Of a stretch of DNA of 64,000 nucleotides, positions 31,506 to 39,890 are shown piece after piece. Made by a program: the position numbers and the translations under genes. Below the pieces are notes generated by a model. It worked only from the letters and a program-made list of their open reading frames with translations, was not told the DNA's origin and ran no database searches. Numbering within the stretch: position 1 is the stretch's first letter; each line of letters opens with the position of its first letter. The stretch covers positions 930,001-994,000 of the forward strand of contig NZ_OOHJ01000018.1 of the NCBI RefSeq assembly GCF_900323885.1. Direction: 5' to 3'. Source of the stretch: [Actinomadura] parvosata subsp. kistnae. GTDB lineage: Bacteria > Actinomycetota > Actinomycetes > Streptosporangiales > Streptosporangiaceae.

Positions 31506-31697
31506 GGCCGGTGGCCGACCTCCCGTAGCTCGCGTGCGCCCCCGCCTCGCTGCGAGGGGCGCCCATGCATCTGTCAAGACTGCCAGGTGCCCTGGGGGCA
31601 TCCGGCAGAGGGTCTGCCGATGGTTTCGCCGTTATGTTACCCATGAGTAGGTTCGGCACAAAAGCAGGCCCTCGGTACCACTGTCGATCCCCACCAT

Positions 31698-31714
31698 ACC
31701 GAACTTTATTCGGT
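31698..31714. terminator. Hairpin downstream of the kinase operon
   Basis: ACCGAA and TTCGGT pair around CTTTA, six bases past the stop of the membrane protein gene on the minus strand. Small and lacking a U-tract, but well placed as the end of the kinase operon before etfB. Confidence 0.5.
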
Positions 31715-31719
31715 CGCCT

Positions 31720-32109
31720 TCACGCGGACAGCAGGAACACGATCCCCACGACCAACGCCGTACCCGCGAACAACGCCAGCGTGAACGTGCTGAACAGCGC
31801 CGCCAGCCCGAAGCACAGCCCCACCGCCCCCGCCACGCTGACCGCGTCGGCGACGATGCGGCCGCGCCGGTAGAGGCCGCGCGAGAACATGGCCACCCCC
31901 GCGTCGGAGACGACCCCCAGCGCGTACGCCGCCAGCAGGAACAGCGACACCTCGGGCAGCGGCTCCCGGGCGGCCGCCGCCAGCAGCGACACGAACAGCC
32001 CCGAGCCGATCAGCCAGCGCCTGCGCACCTTCTCCCGGTGCCGGGCCCTCGACTCCTCCACCGAACGGCGGTGCCGCTCCTTGCCGGGCCGCCACTCCCT
32101 GGTGCTCAC
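31720..32109 (-). CDS. Small membrane protein at the end of the kinase operon
   Basis: 129 residues: a charged N-terminal tail (STREWRPGKERHRRSVEESRARHREKVRRR) then four hydrophobic segments. The GTG start overlaps the stop of the reading frame that completes the upstream kinase (GTGA), supporting translational coupling. It may supply in trans the membrane domain that the other two kinases of the operon carry at their C-termini. No family name recognised. Confidence 0.65.
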   Translation of the reverse strand: MSTREWRPGKERHRRSVEESRARHREKVRRRWLIGSGLFVSLLAAAAREPLPEVSLFLLAAYALGVVSDAGVAMFSRGLYRRGRIVADAVSVAGAVGLCFGLAALFSTFTLALFAGTALVVGIVFLLSA

Positions 32110-32926
32110 GTCGTCGCTGGCCGGCCGGACCCGGGGGCCGGCCGGGGAGCGGCGCGCGGGACGGGCGCGACGCCCAGCCGGGCGCAGAGCTGCGCGGCCG
32201 TGGGCCGGGCGGCGGATCGGTGTCGAGGCACTCGCGTAACAACGGCTCCAGCCACTCGGGGACGCCCTCCAGGTCGGGCGGGTGGTGCACGACCCGGTAG
32301 GCGACCGCGGAGGCCGGCCCCTGCCCGTACGGGTGCCGCCCGGTGGCCGCGTACGCCATCGTCGCCCCGAACGCGAACACGTCGGCCTCCGTGCCCACGG
32401 CCCGCCCTTCGAGCACCTCGGGGGCCAGGTAGCCGGGCGTGCCGACGACCGCGCCCGAGGCGGTGACCGACAGCGAGTCGAGCGCGCTGGCGATGCCGAA
32501 GTCGATCACGACCGGCTCGCCCTCGGTCATCATCACGTTCGCGGGCTTGAGGTCGCGGTGCACGACCCCGGCCTCGTGCATGGCGTGCAGCGCGTCGGCC
32601 AGCCCCGAGGCCAGCCGCCGCAGGTCGGCCACCGGCAGCGGGACGGAGCTGAGCGGGCGGCCCTGGACGTACCGGGTGACGAGGTAGGGCCGGCCGCCCG
32701 TCAGCGAGGCGTCGAGCACCTCGGCCACGTGCGGCCCGCCGACCATGCGCATGGTCTCCACCTCGCGCGCCAGCCGCGCCAGCGCGCCGCCGTCGGCGGC
32801 GACGTGCGGATGCAGGACCTTGACCGCGACCGTACGGCCCTCAGGGTCGAGCGCCAGGTGCACCTCGCCGAACCCACCGGCCCCCAGACGGGAGAGAAGC
32901 TCGTACGGGCCGAGGCGCTCGCTCAT
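32106..32926 (-). CDS. Serine/threonine protein kinase, apparent frameshift near its C-terminus
   Basis: All core kinase motifs are intact: glycine loop LGAGGFGEV, Lys36, HRDLKPAN with Asp125, DFG at 142-144 and GYLAPEV. At residue ~238 (CLDTDP; bases 32211-32215) the literal frame changes to low-complexity sequence and runs on to 31706. The frame one base over instead gives AARPTAAQLCARLGVAP, the expected end of a kinase C-lobe, and stops at 32106 in a GTGA overlap with the next gene. A single missing G (CCGCCGCC for CCGGCCGCC) explains it. Either a sequencing error or a true lesion; coordinates given are for the restored frame. Confidence 0.75.
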
Positions 32927-32961
32927 ACCTCATCTCTCCCCAGAGGGGACACGGCAGACAC

Positions 32962-34770
32962 TCAGGACCAGGGATTCAGCCACCCCAGCCCCAGACGGTC
33001 GAGCAGATCGCCGATCAGGCCGGTGATCAGGCCGATCGTGCTCTGCCTGGCGTCGCTCGCCAGGTCGTTGATCACCGATTCGGGGGCCCGCCATGGCGCC
33101 CACGTCGGGTCCTGGCCGAGCGCGAACATCACCGCGAACAGCGCCGCCGTGCCGACCAGCACGACCGCGACCAGGGCGGCGCCGGGGCTGCGCAGCACGC
33201 CGGTGAGCGTGCGCGTGACGGCCTTGCGCGGCGCGCCCCCTCCGGGCAGCACGAACAGGCCGGCGGCGAAGGCGCCCGCCGCGTACGCCGCGGCCTCGTT
33301 GACGCCCATCTTCCCGGCCCAGTAGAGCACGCCCCAGACGCAGACGCCGAACAGCAGCGACAGCGGCACGTGCACCGCCGTGACCAGCGCGGACTTGACC
33401 AGCGCCCATGGCGTGCCGACCAGGGCGAGCAGCGGGTCGGCGGCGCTGCTGCCGCGTGTCTGGCGGCGTTTGACGAGGTCGCCGAAGAGGTATTCGCCGA
33501 GGCGCAGCACGAGCGCGAGCGCGACGGCCACCGCGCCGGCCATGACCGGCATCATGACGGTGACCGCGACGAGCGTGACGAGCAGCAGCAGCCCGACGAC
33601 CTGGCTGCCGAACAGGTAGCGCTTGCGTTCGGACGGCGGGGTGTACTGCGGCGGCGGCGTGTAGGGCCGCACCTGCGACGGCGCGGTGGGCTTGGGGACC
33701 AGCCGCCGGTCGGGCGGCGGGTGGCCGGCCACGCGCTGGTCGGGGTGGGGTGCGGGCCTGGCCGGCATCGGCGCGGGCACGTAGGGCGGCGGCCGCTCCT
33801 CGCGCCGCGCCGGCCGCTCCTCCTGCCGGGTCGGCGTGGGCGACGGTGCCGGCGGTGGCGGCGCGGCCTGGCCGTACTCGACCGGCGGCAGCAGGTCGGA
33901 GAACGTGTCCATGGTGCGGGTGCGGGGCACGATCCGCTTCGTCCCGGTGGGCCCTTCGTTGAACGTGGTGACCGCCGGGTCGAGGGCCTTGGCCAGCCGC
34001 AGCAGCTCTTGGGCGCCGGGCCGCAGCGACGGCTCGACCTGGAGCGCCCGGGTGAGCCAGCCGCGCAGCCACGCGGGCGCCTTGTCGATCTGCGCCCGCC
34101 CTTCCATGATGTTGAAGCAGACCGACTCGAACGTGCCGGTGCCGAACGGCGGCGCCCCGGTCGCGGCGAAGAACACCGTGGAGGCCAGCGCGTGCACGTC
34201 GGCCGCCTGGGTGATCTCGGAGTCGCGGATGATCTCGGGCGCCAGGTAGCCCGGCGTGCCCACGAACATCCCGGTCTGGGTCAGCCGGGTCGCGTTCACC
34301 AGGTGGGCGATGCCGAAGTCGATGACGAGGGGCCGCCCGTCGACGAGCATGACGTTGGACGGCTTGAAGTCGCGGTGGATCACGTCGGCGGCGTGGATGG
34401 CCACCAGCGCCTGGCAGAGCCCCTGGGTGAGCTGGATGACCTGGCGGGCCTCCAGGGGGCCCTCGGACAGCACGGTGTCCTCCAGGGTGCGCCCGGGGGC
34501 GAAGCGGGTCACCACGTACGGCTGGCTGCCGACGAGCTCGGCGTCGATGACCTCCGCGACGAACGGGCTGCGTACCCGGCGCATCGTCTCGACCTCGCGG
34601 GTGAGCCGGTCGCGCGCCTTGAGGTCGGCGGCCACGTGCGGGTGCAGCACCTTGATGGCGACTTCGCGGCCCTCACCGTCGAGGCCGAGGTGGACGACCC
34701 CCATGCCGCCCTCGCCGATCTTCCTGACCAGGCGGTACGGGCCGAGGCGTTCTGGTGCCTGGGTGCTCAT
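32962..34770 (-). CDS. Serine/threonine protein kinase with C-terminal membrane domain
   Basis: 602 residues. Hanks-type domain (~8-265) with IGEGGMGVV, VAIKVLH, HRDFKPSN (Phe replaces the usual Leu), DFGIAH and GYLAPEI. A proline-rich linker (~300-375) follows, then about five hydrophobic segments. There is no extracellular PASTA or similar sensor. ATG 34770 has GGAAGG five bases upstream. Middle gene of a three-kinase array; the HPHVAAD and VETMRRVRS stretches are shared with its neighbours, showing recent duplication. Confidence 0.93.
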   Translation of the reverse strand: MSTQAPERLGPYRLVRKIGEGGMGVVHLGLDGEGREVAIKVLHPHVAADLKARDRLTREVETMRRVRSPFVAEVIDAELVGSQPYVVTRFAPGRTLEDTVLSEGPLEARQVIQLTQGLCQALVAIHAADVIHRDFKPSNVMLVDGRPLVIDFGIAHLVNATRLTQTGMFVGTPGYLAPEIIRDSEITQAADVHALASTVFFAATGAPPFGTGTFESVCFNIMEGRAQIDKAPAWLRGWLTRALQVEPSLRPGAQELLRLAKALDPAVTTFNEGPTGTKRIVPRTRTMDTFSDLLPPVEYGQAAPPPPAPSPTPTRQEERPARREERPPPYVPAPMPARPAPHPDQRVAGHPPPDRRLVPKPTAPSQVRPYTPPPQYTPPSERKRYLFGSQVVGLLLLVTLVAVTVMMPVMAGAVAVALALVLRLGEYLFGDLVKRRQTRGSSAADPLLALVGTPWALVKSALVTAVHVPLSLLFGVCVWGVLYWAGKMGVNEAAAYAAGAFAAGLFVLPGGGAPRKAVTRTLTGVLRSPGAALVAVVLVGTAALFAVMFALGQDPTWAPWRAPESVINDLASDARQSTIGLITGLIGDLLDRLGLGWLNPWS

Positions 34771-34786
34771 CGCCACCTTCCCCGCG

Positions 34787-36790
34787 TCATCCCCCGGAAT
34801 TCCCCCCTAGCTGGTCGAGTTGCTCCGTCACTGGTTCGACGTTCAGCGGAGTCCATACGCCCCCCCTTGGATTGTCCCCGAACGTGCCGTAAGCGAGGAT
34901 CAGCGAGAGCGCGGCACCCGCCGCGAGAACTCCCGCCATCACCATCGCCGCTGTTCTCGAGGGTACGAGGGATGCGAGCGTTCTGCGCATCTGTTTGCCG
35001 GGGCCTTCGACTCCGGGGCCCGCGCAGACCGTCCACAGCGCGATCGCCGCGCCCCAGGCCAGGGCATTGGCGGAGTTCATCCCGGCCACCACGGTGAGCA
35101 GCAGCGTCACCGGGAGCCCCAGGATCAGCGCGTAGAGCACGAGGGCCAGCGTGATGCCGGCCGACTTGGCCAGCGCCGCCGGGTAGGCGAACACCCTGAC
35201 CACGTCGAGCGCCGCCGCGCCGGCCGCCCTGCGGGCGGCGAGCTGGGGCTGGGCCAGGTCGGCGGCGCGCAGCAGGATCGCGATCGGCAGCGCCACGACC
35301 GACACCAGCACGGGCGCGAGCACGGCGGCCACGATCAGCAGGACCAGCAGCATGGCACTGGCCACGCCGTAGGCCCGGGAGCGCTGCAGCGGCTTGCCCG
35401 GCTGCGCGCCCGGAACGTACGGCTCCCGCTTGGTCAGCCGGTCGGGCTGCGGCGGCGGGAACTGCGGCGGGATGTAGGGCGGCGGCTGCACCGGGATGGG
35501 GTTGGGCCGCCCGTAGTCGGGGGCCTGCGGGCCGGACTGCGGGCCGGACTGCGGGCCCGAGTTCATCCGGAGGCCGGCGGCCGAGTCGGGGCGTACCCGC
35601 CTGGTGGGCACGTCGGTCTCGCCCGGCGGGACGGCGGGGCCGTTCCCGGTGGCCGGCGCGACCGGCACGGACGGCGCGGCGGGCGCCGCGGGCCCGGCCG
35701 AGGCGGCGGGCGGCGGCTGCGGCGGGTAGACGCCGGCCTCGCGCTGGATCTGCCGCAGCTCCTCCGGCGACACCCTGCGGGTCGGCCACGGGTCGGGCTG
35801 GTTGGGCAGCAGCGAGACGTACTTCTGGTCTTGGGGCTGCTGCGGCGGCACCGGCTGGTCGTGGCCTTCGAGCAGCCGCTTGGGCGTCACCGGCGGCGTC
35901 GAGATCTCGTAGGACGGCCGCTCGGTCACCTTCGGCGGCGGCGCGACCGCGTCGGGCCTGGGCACCGTGGAGATCTCGTCGGGCGAGGACGGCTGCGCCG
36001 ACTTCGGCAGCATGCGGGCGAGCTGCTCGGCCAGCTCGGCCGCCTTGGGCCGCTTGGCCGGGTTGCGCTGGAAGGCGGCCTTGAGCAGCGGCTGCAGCTC
36101 GGCCGGGGCAGCGCTGATGTCGGCCTTGCCCGCGGTGATGTTGTAGAAGATCATCTCCAGCGTGCCCTTGCCGAAGGGCGGCTGGCCCGTGCCCGCATAG
36201 AGCAGCGTGCCGGCCCACGCGTGGATGTCGACCTCCGGCCCCGCCTCCTGGCCCTCGATGATCTCGGGCGCCAGGTAGCCGGGCGTGCCGATGAACATGC
36301 CCGTCTGCGTCAGCCGCGTCGCGTCGACCGCCTGCGCGATGCCGAAGTCGATCAGCACCGGCTCGCCGTCGAGGATCAGCACGTTGCCCGGCTTGAGGTC
36401 GCGGTGGATCACGCCCACCGAGTGCACCACGGCCAGCGCCGCGGCCACCCCGTGCGCGACCCGCAGCAGCGCCGGCAGGTCGAGCGGCCCGTCGTTCTTG
36501 ACGATCTCGTCGAGCGGCGGACCGGCCACGTAACGCGTGACGATGTAGGGACGATGACCGGTGACGTCGGCGTCGAGCACCTCGGCGATGTACTTGCTGC
36601 GCACCCGGCGCATGGTCTCGACCTCGCGCGAAAGCCGGCGCCTGGCGACCTCGTCACCGGCGACCTCTCCACGCAGGACCTTGATCGCCACCTGCCGCCC
36701 CTGAGGGTCGACAGCGAGGTGGACAACGCCCATCCCGCCTTCACCGAGCCGCCTGAGCAGCCGGTAAGGGCCTAGTCGGTCATCGTTCAT
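34787..36790 (-). CDS. Serine/threonine protein kinase with C-terminal membrane domain
   Basis: 667 residues. Kinase domain (~6-265) with LGEGGMGVV, VAIKVLRG, HRDLKPGN, DFGIAQ and GYLAPEI, all intact. A long Pro/Ala linker includes a short SGPQ triplet repeat, followed by several C-terminal membrane segments. First gene of the array. TATGGT (minus strand 36806-36801) lies ten bases before the ATG, so the leader would be only a few bases. Signal and substrates unknown. Confidence 0.93.
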   Translation of the reverse strand: MNDDRLGPYRLLRRLGEGGMGVVHLAVDPQGRQVAIKVLRGEVAGDEVARRRLSREVETMRRVRSKYIAEVLDADVTGHRPYIVTRYVAGPPLDEIVKNDGPLDLPALLRVAHGVAAALAVVHSVGVIHRDLKPGNVLILDGEPVLIDFGIAQAVDATRLTQTGMFIGTPGYLAPEIIEGQEAGPEVDIHAWAGTLLYAGTGQPPFGKGTLEMIFYNITAGKADISAAPAELQPLLKAAFQRNPAKRPKAAELAEQLARMLPKSAQPSSPDEISTVPRPDAVAPPPKVTERPSYEISTPPVTPKRLLEGHDQPVPPQQPQDQKYVSLLPNQPDPWPTRRVSPEELRQIQREAGVYPPQPPPAASAGPAAPAAPSVPVAPATGNGPAVPPGETDVPTRRVRPDSAAGLRMNSGPQSGPQSGPQAPDYGRPNPIPVQPPPYIPPQFPPPQPDRLTKREPYVPGAQPGKPLQRSRAYGVASAMLLVLLIVAAVLAPVLVSVVALPIAILLRAADLAQPQLAARRAAGAAALDVVRVFAYPAALAKSAGITLALVLYALILGLPVTLLLTVVAGMNSANALAWGAAIALWTVCAGPGVEGPGKQMRRTLASLVPSRTAAMVMAGVLAAGAALSLILAYGTFGDNPRGGVWTPLNVEPVTEQLDQLGGNSGG

Positions 36791-36800
36791 GGCATGAAGC

Positions 36801-36806
36801 ACCATA
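36801..36806 (-). promoter_or_regulatory. Probable -10 element of the kinase operon
   Basis: TATGGT on the minus strand, ten bases upstream of the ATG at 36790. It fits the actinobacterial TANNNT consensus; no convincing -35 is visible. Confidence 0.45.
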
Positions 36807-36921
36807 CCGGCTTAATCCCCGCCCACGAGATGAACCATGAGGCCACATTCCCACTCGTACAACGTCCAGAACGGCCTCATCGGTTTCCCATCCAACGGTC
36901 TCGAATCGGCCTCGATTTCGT

Positions 36922-37434
36922 TCAGCCGGCCAGCGAGAGGACCTCGGCCCTCTTCAGCCCGGCCAGCGCGGCGCCGGAAACGGCCAGCTTCGACCTGCGC
37001 ACGCCGCTCCCGATCACCACTCTCGCGTGCTCCGCCACGTGCGTGTCGACCAGGATCGGCCACTCCTCGGGCAGGCCGAGGGGCGTGATGCCGCCGTACT
37101 CCATGCCGGTCAGCTCGACCGCCTCCGCCATCGGGGCGAAGCTGGCCTTGCGGGCGTCGAGGTGCCTGCGCACCACGCCGTTCACGTCGACCCGCATCGT
37201 CGCGAGCACCATGCAGGCGGCGTAACGCGTCTCGCCGCCCCGCTTGGCCGCCACGACCACGCAGTTGGCCGACTCGTCGAGGGTCACGCCGTACTTCTCG
37301 CAGAACGCGGCCGTGTCGGCGAGATCGGGATCGATCTCGGCCACCTCGGCGCCCTCCACGTCACGCACGGCACGGGCCACCGGATCGGCCAGCAGGTCGG
37401 TACGTTCGGCGGCGGGCACCCATTGCAACGTCAT
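36922..37434 (-). CDS. YbaK/EbsC-family aminoacyl-tRNA deacylase-like protein
   Basis: 170 residues. The family core is seen in ANCVVVAAKRGGETRYAACMVLATMRVDVNGVVRRHL (with a lysine in the expected substrate pocket) and GMEYGGITPLGLPEEWPILVD. Homologues hydrolyse mischarged tRNA such as Cys-tRNA(Pro) or act on other aminoacyl-tRNAs. It lies 61 bp after the amine oxidase on the same strand and could be the last gene of that operon. Confidence 0.88.
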   Translation of the reverse strand: MTLQWVPAAERTDLLADPVARAVRDVEGAEVAEIDPDLADTAAFCEKYGVTLDESANCVVVAAKRGGETRYAACMVLATMRVDVNGVVRRHLDARKASFAPMAEAVELTGMEYGGITPLGLPEEWPILVDTHVAEHARVVIGSGVRRSKLAVSGAALAGLKRAEVLSLAG

Positions 37435-37495
37435 TCCATCTCCTCGATCGCCTCTCCCAGGAGCCTACTTGCGCTCCCGCGAGCAGCGGGCGGCG

Positions 37496-39055
37496 TCACG
37501 GAGACTGCAGGACTCTCCTGTGCAGTTGCGTGACGGCGCCACGGGCGGACTCCATGGCGCCCGCCTGCCACGCGATCAGGTGGGTGAGCCAGTCGCCCGC
37601 GAAGTAGACCCTTCCGGCGGGGCGTTGCAGAAGAGTGAAGGACGAATCAAAGGACGGCCAGCGCATCCAGCCGCCCTGGATGTGCTCCTGGCGTTCCCAG
37701 GCGATGGAGACGCTGGACAGCAGGTTCTGGCGGTACTTCTCGCCGTGGATCTTCTTGCCCTGGGTGAGCGCCCTGCGCCTCCTGTCCTCAGGGGTGAGCG
37801 CGCCGTAGAGCTCGGCGACGCGCTCGGTGTTGTAGTAGCCGACGAGCAGGCCGCGCTCGGCGTGGTAGTCGTGCGAGGGGTACCAGATGTGGGTGATGTC
37901 GAGGTCGGTCTCGGTGACGCCGCCGTAGATCCGGTCCTCCATCTCCCACCAGCGCCGGCCGTACTCCAGGCCGATCTTGCCGGCGGCGATCGGGACGGGC
38001 GTGGCGAGCGCGGCGGTGACGCGGGCGCCGAGGTTGTGCGGGATCTTGGCGAGGAGGTGGGGCGGGAGGGTGGCGATGCAGTAGTCGGCCTTGATCGTGC
38101 CTCCGGTGTAGGCGACCTCGACGCCGTCGTCCAGAGTCGTGATCTTGGTGACCTTGGCGTTCGTCCTGATGCGCTCCTGGCCGACGGCCTGCTGGAGCTT
38201 GGTGACGATGGCGTCCATGCCGCCGACGGGCTGGAACATGGGGGTGGCCTGCTCGTAGCCGAAGTCGTTGGTGATGGCGCGGCCGGTGCCGGCGGCGAGG
38301 ACCTGGTGGAGGGTGCCGGGGGCGGGCATGGGGGTCCCGCCGTCGAGGGCGGGGAACTTGGTGAAGCCGCGGCGTTCGGTGCCCTCGTAGTCGAGCTTGG
38401 GGCCCAGGTCGCCGAAGCGTCTGAGGAACTCCAGCAGGCGTTCGCGGTCGTCCTTGGTGAGGGTTTTGTCCAGGGCGCCGACGTTCGTGGCCTTGGCCAG
38501 CAGCTCGGCGACGTATCCGTACATGTCGGCTCTGGCCGTGCGGGCTCTGACCGTCTGGCCGTTCGTATGAACGTAGGCCGAGGCGTTGTTGTTGATGAAC
38601 GTCTCGATGGGGATGCCCAGCTCGCGGCAGTAGTCGAGGGTCACCATCCACTGCGCGATGCGGCCGGGGCCGGCGTTGAAGTAGACGCCCGCGCCGAACC
38701 GCACGTCCTGCGCCGGGCCGTTCAGCTCCGTCAGGCGGTCGCCGCCGCGCAGCGTCAGGTTCCGGCCGCCGGCCTTCTGCCGGGCTTCGAGCAGCGTGCA
38801 GTCGTAGCCGGCCTTGCCCAGCTCGTACGCGGCCGTCAGCCCCGCCACGCCCGCGCCCAGGATCACCACCTTGGCCGAGGCCCGGCCGCTCAGCGTGAAG
38901 TCGCCCTGGCGCGGCGGGGTGTACTTCTTGTCCTGCCCGGTGGGGGCCAGGCCGAGCGCGCCCATGGCGGCGTACATGGCGCCCGCGCCCCCGGCCGCCC
39001 CGATCCCGACGAGCAGCCCCCGCCGGGTCAGCGCGGCGCCCTTCCCGTCACCCAT
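37496..39055 (-). CDS. Tat-exported flavin monoamine oxidase-family protein
   Basis: 519 residues. The N-terminus carries a Tat signal (LTRRGLLVGIGAAGG, twin arginines at ~11-12), then an ADP-binding motif VVILGAGVAGLTAAYELGKAGYDCTLLEAR with a KAGGR flavin contact. The C-terminal FAD motif is VYFAGDWLTHLIAWQAGAMESAR. Relatives oxidise amines, L-amino acids or tryptophan with H2O2 release. Start ATG overlaps the M55 gene stop by eight bases. Last of four overlapping genes; substrate unknown but plausibly an amino acid released by the M55 enzyme. Confidence 0.88.
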   Translation of the reverse strand: MGDGKGAALTRRGLLVGIGAAGGAGAMYAAMGALGLAPTGQDKKYTPPRQGDFTLSGRASAKVVILGAGVAGLTAAYELGKAGYDCTLLEARQKAGGRNLTLRGGDRLTELNGPAQDVRFGAGVYFNAGPGRIAQWMVTLDYCRELGIPIETFINNNASAYVHTNGQTVRARTARADMYGYVAELLAKATNVGALDKTLTKDDRERLLEFLRRFGDLGPKLDYEGTERRGFTKFPALDGGTPMPAPGTLHQVLAAGTGRAITNDFGYEQATPMFQPVGGMDAIVTKLQQAVGQERIRTNAKVTKITTLDDGVEVAYTGGTIKADYCIATLPPHLLAKIPHNLGARVTAALATPVPIAAGKIGLEYGRRWWEMEDRIYGGVTETDLDITHIWYPSHDYHAERGLLVGYYNTERVAELYGALTPEDRRRRALTQGKKIHGEKYRQNLLSSVSIAWERQEHIQGGWMRWPSFDSSFTLLQRPAGRVYFAGDWLTHLIAWQAGAMESARGAVTQLHRRVLQSP

Positions 39056-39890
39056 AGGGGCCGCTGCCGCAGGCGACCTGCCCCGCGATGCTCGCGAACA
39101 GCCCGAACAGGGCCATGATCTGGGTGAAGTCGTCGGTGCTGAACTCCGTGTGCCGCGCGCCCGCCGCCTTCACGCCCGGGATCAGCGACACGGCCGCGGC
39201 GATGGCGGTGGAGTTCCACTCCACCCCGAGCGTGTACGGCGCCTCCACGACGTACGGCGTGAAGTCGTTCAACCGGCCCAACGCGCGGGCCATGGCCTCA
39301 CGGGTGCGGGACTGGGCGACGACCGGCGGCAGCAGCTCGGCCGAGAACTTGTCGATCCCCTTCTTCACCGCGACCGTCTCGACGTCGCCGAGCAGTTCCC
39401 GGGCCTCCTCGCCCACGGCCTCGTCCCCGGTCACCAGCACCACCGGCACCCCGTGGAACCCCGCGCAGGCCGCGACCAGCCTCGTCTCGCCGCACAGCTC
39501 GCCGTTCAGGTAGACGTTCTGGATCTCCTTGCCCATCCACGTGTGGTTGAGCACCCCGTGCGGGACGCCCGCGCGGGCGTGGTAGCCCACGAAACCCGCC
39601 GCCTGGAATGAGCCGTCCAGCCCGTGCGCCATCCGCTGCGCCTTGCCCGGGCCCCTGATCAGGCTCGCCCGGGGGTCCAGCAGGTCGATGCGGAGATTCT
39701 TCGTCGAGCCGTGGGCGTCGTTGACCAGCACCCCGCTCGCCCCGCCGGCGAACGCGCCCTCGATCGCGGCGTTCGCGTCGGCCGTCATCAGCTCGCAGCC
39801 GCGCTCGTACCCGCGCTTGCCCGCGTGCATCTCCTCCGGGTCCGTCAGACCCGTCACGCCCTCCATGTCCACCGACAGATAGACCTTCAC
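39048..39890 (-). CDS. M55-family (DppA-like) D-aminopeptidase
   Basis: 280 residues. Zinc ligands of the DppA family fall at conserved positions: Asp8 and Glu10 (SVDMEGV), His60 (VNDAHGS) and His104 (GYHAR), with a likely catalytic His116 in LNHTWMG. DppA-type enzymes cleave D-Ala-containing dipeptides and act in the cytosol; no signal peptide is seen. GTG start overlaps the PP-loop gene stop (GTGA). Coupled to a PP-loop ATPase rather than the usual dipeptide transporter, which is unusual. Confidence 0.9.
   Translation of the reverse strand: MKVYLSVDMEGVTGLTDPEEMHAGKRGYERGCELMTADANAAIEGAFAGGASGVLVNDAHGSTKNLRIDLLDPRASLIRGPGKAQRMAHGLDGSFQAAGFVGYHARAGVPHGVLNHTWMGKEIQNVYLNGELCGETRLVAACAGFHGVPVVLVTGDEAVGEEARELLGDVETVAVKKGIDKFSAELLPPVVAQSRTREAMARALGRLNDFTPYVVEAPYTLGVEWNSTAIAAAVSLIPGVKAAGARHTEFSTDDFTQIMALFGLFASIAGQVACGSGPYG

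Noticed and set aside
31706-32109. Literal C-terminal extension of the kinase beyond residue 238
   Set aside because: The extension is Gly/Ala/Arg-rich shadow sequence antisense to no known domain and overlaps a better frame with four membrane segments; the kinase C-lobe continues in the other frame.
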